From Alternaria dauci (Eukaryota; Ascomycota; Dothideomycetes; Pleosporales; Pleosporaceae), in contig NC_091272.1 of assembly GCF_042100115.1 (NCBI RefSeq), positions 3,038,001 to 3,102,000 on the forward strand: a stretch of DNA of 64,000 nt. Direction: 5' to 3'. Position 1 is the stretch's first letter, and the number at the start of each line of letters is the position of its first letter. Position numbers and translations under genes: made by a program. Below the pieces are notes generated by a model. That model worked only from the letters and a program-made list of their open reading frames with translations. It was not told where the DNA came from and made no database searches. Of the stretch, positions 61,948 through 64,000 are shown piece by piece.

Positions 61948-63192
61948 GAACTAATAGTAGGTTGGTGATTCGTCGACCCAAATACGGCTGCATGCACTTC
62001 TCAGCCCGGATGTGCCGAGTACACATCAGCTGCAAAAGATAAGCCTGCTGCCCCGTTGATGTACAGGTGTGGTGGGGTCTAGCGGTGATCTTTCTTTGCG
62101 GGCGTAGCGAAGTGCGGGAGGCTTCCGACAACCCCGCAACTTTGACCCCAGAGTCTGGAGTTGCACTTGAGTAGGTAGCATCGAGCAGAGGACAACGTAC
62201 TCATGCTGTGTGCCTTGCGACGGCCTTTGTCGACACAAACGTTGCAAGGCGCCTCACTTATCAGCTCACAAGGCCAGTCTGTGACTGGCTTGGGTTCACA
62301 GACATGGTAAGCAGTGTTGAGGCGACTGGAAAGTTCGCGCTCGAACCGTGACTGGAGCTGAGCTCATCTTTGCTGATTTAGGTTCCGCGAGGTGCGGTGG
62401 CTCATTGATGATCCGCAGCTTACCGATAAGCGCACAATACCTAGAACTGGGGATTAAACAATGCTGATCCTGTCAATAAAGATACCATCGGCAATGTAAG
62501 ACAGCATTTGCGCACCAGAAGCAAACTCAATACATCCCGCTCTATGCAAGGGATGTCCCAAACAGGAGCCGACAAATATCCGGCTCTGTACTTCATGAAG
62601 GTACAATAGGATTAGCCTAAATATGCTGGGATAATGTAGACTTGTACTTGATCTGTATGCATTAGTGCTTTCGCACGCTGCAGAGTAGCGAATGGCCTGA
62701 GTGCACCTGGTTAATTCTCTATTGCGTGCAGTAGCACAAAAGAACTGCACGGCTCGACGGACACCAATGCAACAGCCCGGGGGACCGGAAAGGATTCTGG
62801 GACCAAAGCAGATGAGGTTGAAAGAAGACTGAAAGGTCGACATGTTAAGGGCCGATATTGTCTGTTTGAGAAAGTATTGGCAGGGATTTCCCAATGCGTG
62901 CTGGTTGATATTGATGCACTCTGCTAGAGCTTACGGTCCGATCGCGAGCAAGCACCAGGAACTCTCTTTCTGTCACACAATCCAGTGCACCCAGTATGTC
63001 TCTACAAAGAGTCGGCCCCCTATTCGCTCGATTCCGATATTCTGCTCTAGCAACCAGACGATTCCTGTGTTGATCCGGTGGAGCCCTCAAGTATCCGAGC
63101 ATGATCCTAAAAAGGTGCCGACGACTGTGGGGACGGAGACTCGATGAAAACTCGAGGAACGTCAATGATGTACTCATAAACAAGTATCGGAC

Positions 63193-63525
63193 TTGTTCGA
63201 GGAGTGTCCGATCAACAAGGCCAATTGCCAGAAGCAAGAGCTGGGCAAGGCAGTTCAGATGCTAGATACATACGCATGTGGTCCTGGATTTCTTAGTAAC
63301 GTGTGTGAAGCTGGAGTGCCAAACTATGGTTTTTCTGCTGATTACTGGTCAGATCTTCGGGCCTCGGGTGTCTTCGATTCATGCAGTCGATGCATCTCTG
63401 CCATGATCGAGAGGTGCAGAAACAACATGAACGAGTTCGGTCTCGGTCGTGAAAGGTCGCAGTCATGGTCGGAGCTTTGTTGTCTGGGCCACCCAACCTC
63501 GAGAACCTTCTTTCCTAGCCGATGA
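63193..63525 (+). other. Low-confidence Cys-rich open frame
   Basis: A 110-codon frame with nine Cys in its first 100 residues, including C-x2-C (CSRC). It has no ATG near its start: the first codon is TTG and the frame is open only back to 63169. If real, it would be an internal or last exon of a small gene, possibly with a candidate acceptor near 63183. No signal peptide or homology is recognised, so it could be chance. Confidence 0.2.
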
Positions 63526-64000
63526 AGAATACCACCGTTTTGATCTCATCACAGTCGGGTAAGCTCTGCACCACTTCTGTCTGCGGAAGATGCCGATCGA
63601 CTTCTGGGCATCGGTTAAAGTGCGATAGAAGGAGTTGATGGAAATGGCTGGGTTGGGCGATTTTGAATTTGAGGTTCTACATAACCTCGGGAGAGCCTCA
63701 AGATTGAGGTGCGCCAGAGCGGCGAGGCCGTTGAGCTAGTTCCGGGATTGTGCTCAACAATGGACGTCATGGTGGCAGTTTCCCATAGCGGTATCTGTGA
63801 GAAACCTTGTTTTGTTTTTGGGTTTTTGCTTCGTGAGATGTCTCGTGAGATGGGTGGCTGAAGTCATGGCACCGCCACAGCGGCCCCTAAATGAGTCAGG
63901 GTCATGACGCAGGACTGCCCGCACCATCAAAGCCCAGCCCACGAAACCTCTTTGACCCTTTTCACACCTAAACGGACCTACACCCCTACCCACACTGAAG

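Larger units (their letters stand above)
61332..64000. other. Right-edge region without a confident gene
   Basis: About 2.7 kb with no recognised family. Open frames of up to about 146 codons occur on both strands and overlap (62454-62894 minus, 62842-63147 plus, 62845-63237 minus, 63193-63525 plus). The last is Cys-rich and starts without ATG. A hairpin lies at 61915-61947. Promoters of the minus-strand membrane-protein gene and of any gene beyond the window may lie here. Confidence 0.45.

Noticed and set aside
61911..61990. Possible tRNA starting at the AGCTCAG sequence
   Set aside because: No TTCRA T-loop or acceptor stem at the right spacing; it is explained by a local inverted repeat.
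62454..63237. 146- and 130-codon minus-strand frames near the right edge
   Set aside because: They lie opposite the plus-strand frames in this region, lack motifs and have no supporting splice signals.

Overview
The window looks like chromosomal DNA of a filamentous ascomycete, most likely a Dothideomycete (Pleosporales-like). Genes are split by short introns of about 47 to 120 bases with GTAAGT-type donors and CTAAC-like branch points. The conserved genes are typical of this group: AAR2, SNF8, YAK1, eIF3c, a PER1-type GPI remodelling enzyme, and a four-adenylation-domain ferrichrome-type peptide synthetase. Exon joins were worked out by hand from reading frames and splice signals, so single boundaries may be off.

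Left third (1-23752): housekeeping and uncharacterised genes. These are a short-chain dehydrogenase (-), a Ser/Pro-rich disordered protein (+), a protein with a STAND-like N-terminus and a C-terminal Cys/His motif (+), an AFG2-like AAA ATPase with a degenerate first ATPase domain (-), a large probable mitochondrial protein (+), SNF8/VPS22 (-), AAR2 (+), a LITAF-domain protein (+), a PAP2 lipid phosphatase (+) and a small DUF7704-like membrane protein (+).

Centre (23934-49055): a siderophore cluster. A 5390-residue non-ribosomal peptide synthetase (-) with architecture (A-T-C)x4-T-C-T-C diverges from a full-length ABCB transporter (+). L-ornithine N5-monooxygenase (sidA, +) follows. SidA makes N5-hydroxyornithine, a transacylase encoded elsewhere should acylate it, and the synthetase should assemble the hydroxamate peptide. 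The transporter may move the product, a precursor or an unrelated compound. Three exact ATCTGATAA sites, the motif described for iron-regulatory GATA factors of the SreA type, lie in the two intergenic regions of this cluster. A CCAAT-N12-GTT element lies just upstream of the synthetase.

Right third (50010-61331): YAK1 kinase (+), eIF3c (+), an intron-containing tRNA-Ala (-), a PER1/PGAP3-family gene (+) and a seven-exon type II membrane protein with a lectin-like ectodomain (-). The last 2.7 kb shows no confident gene.
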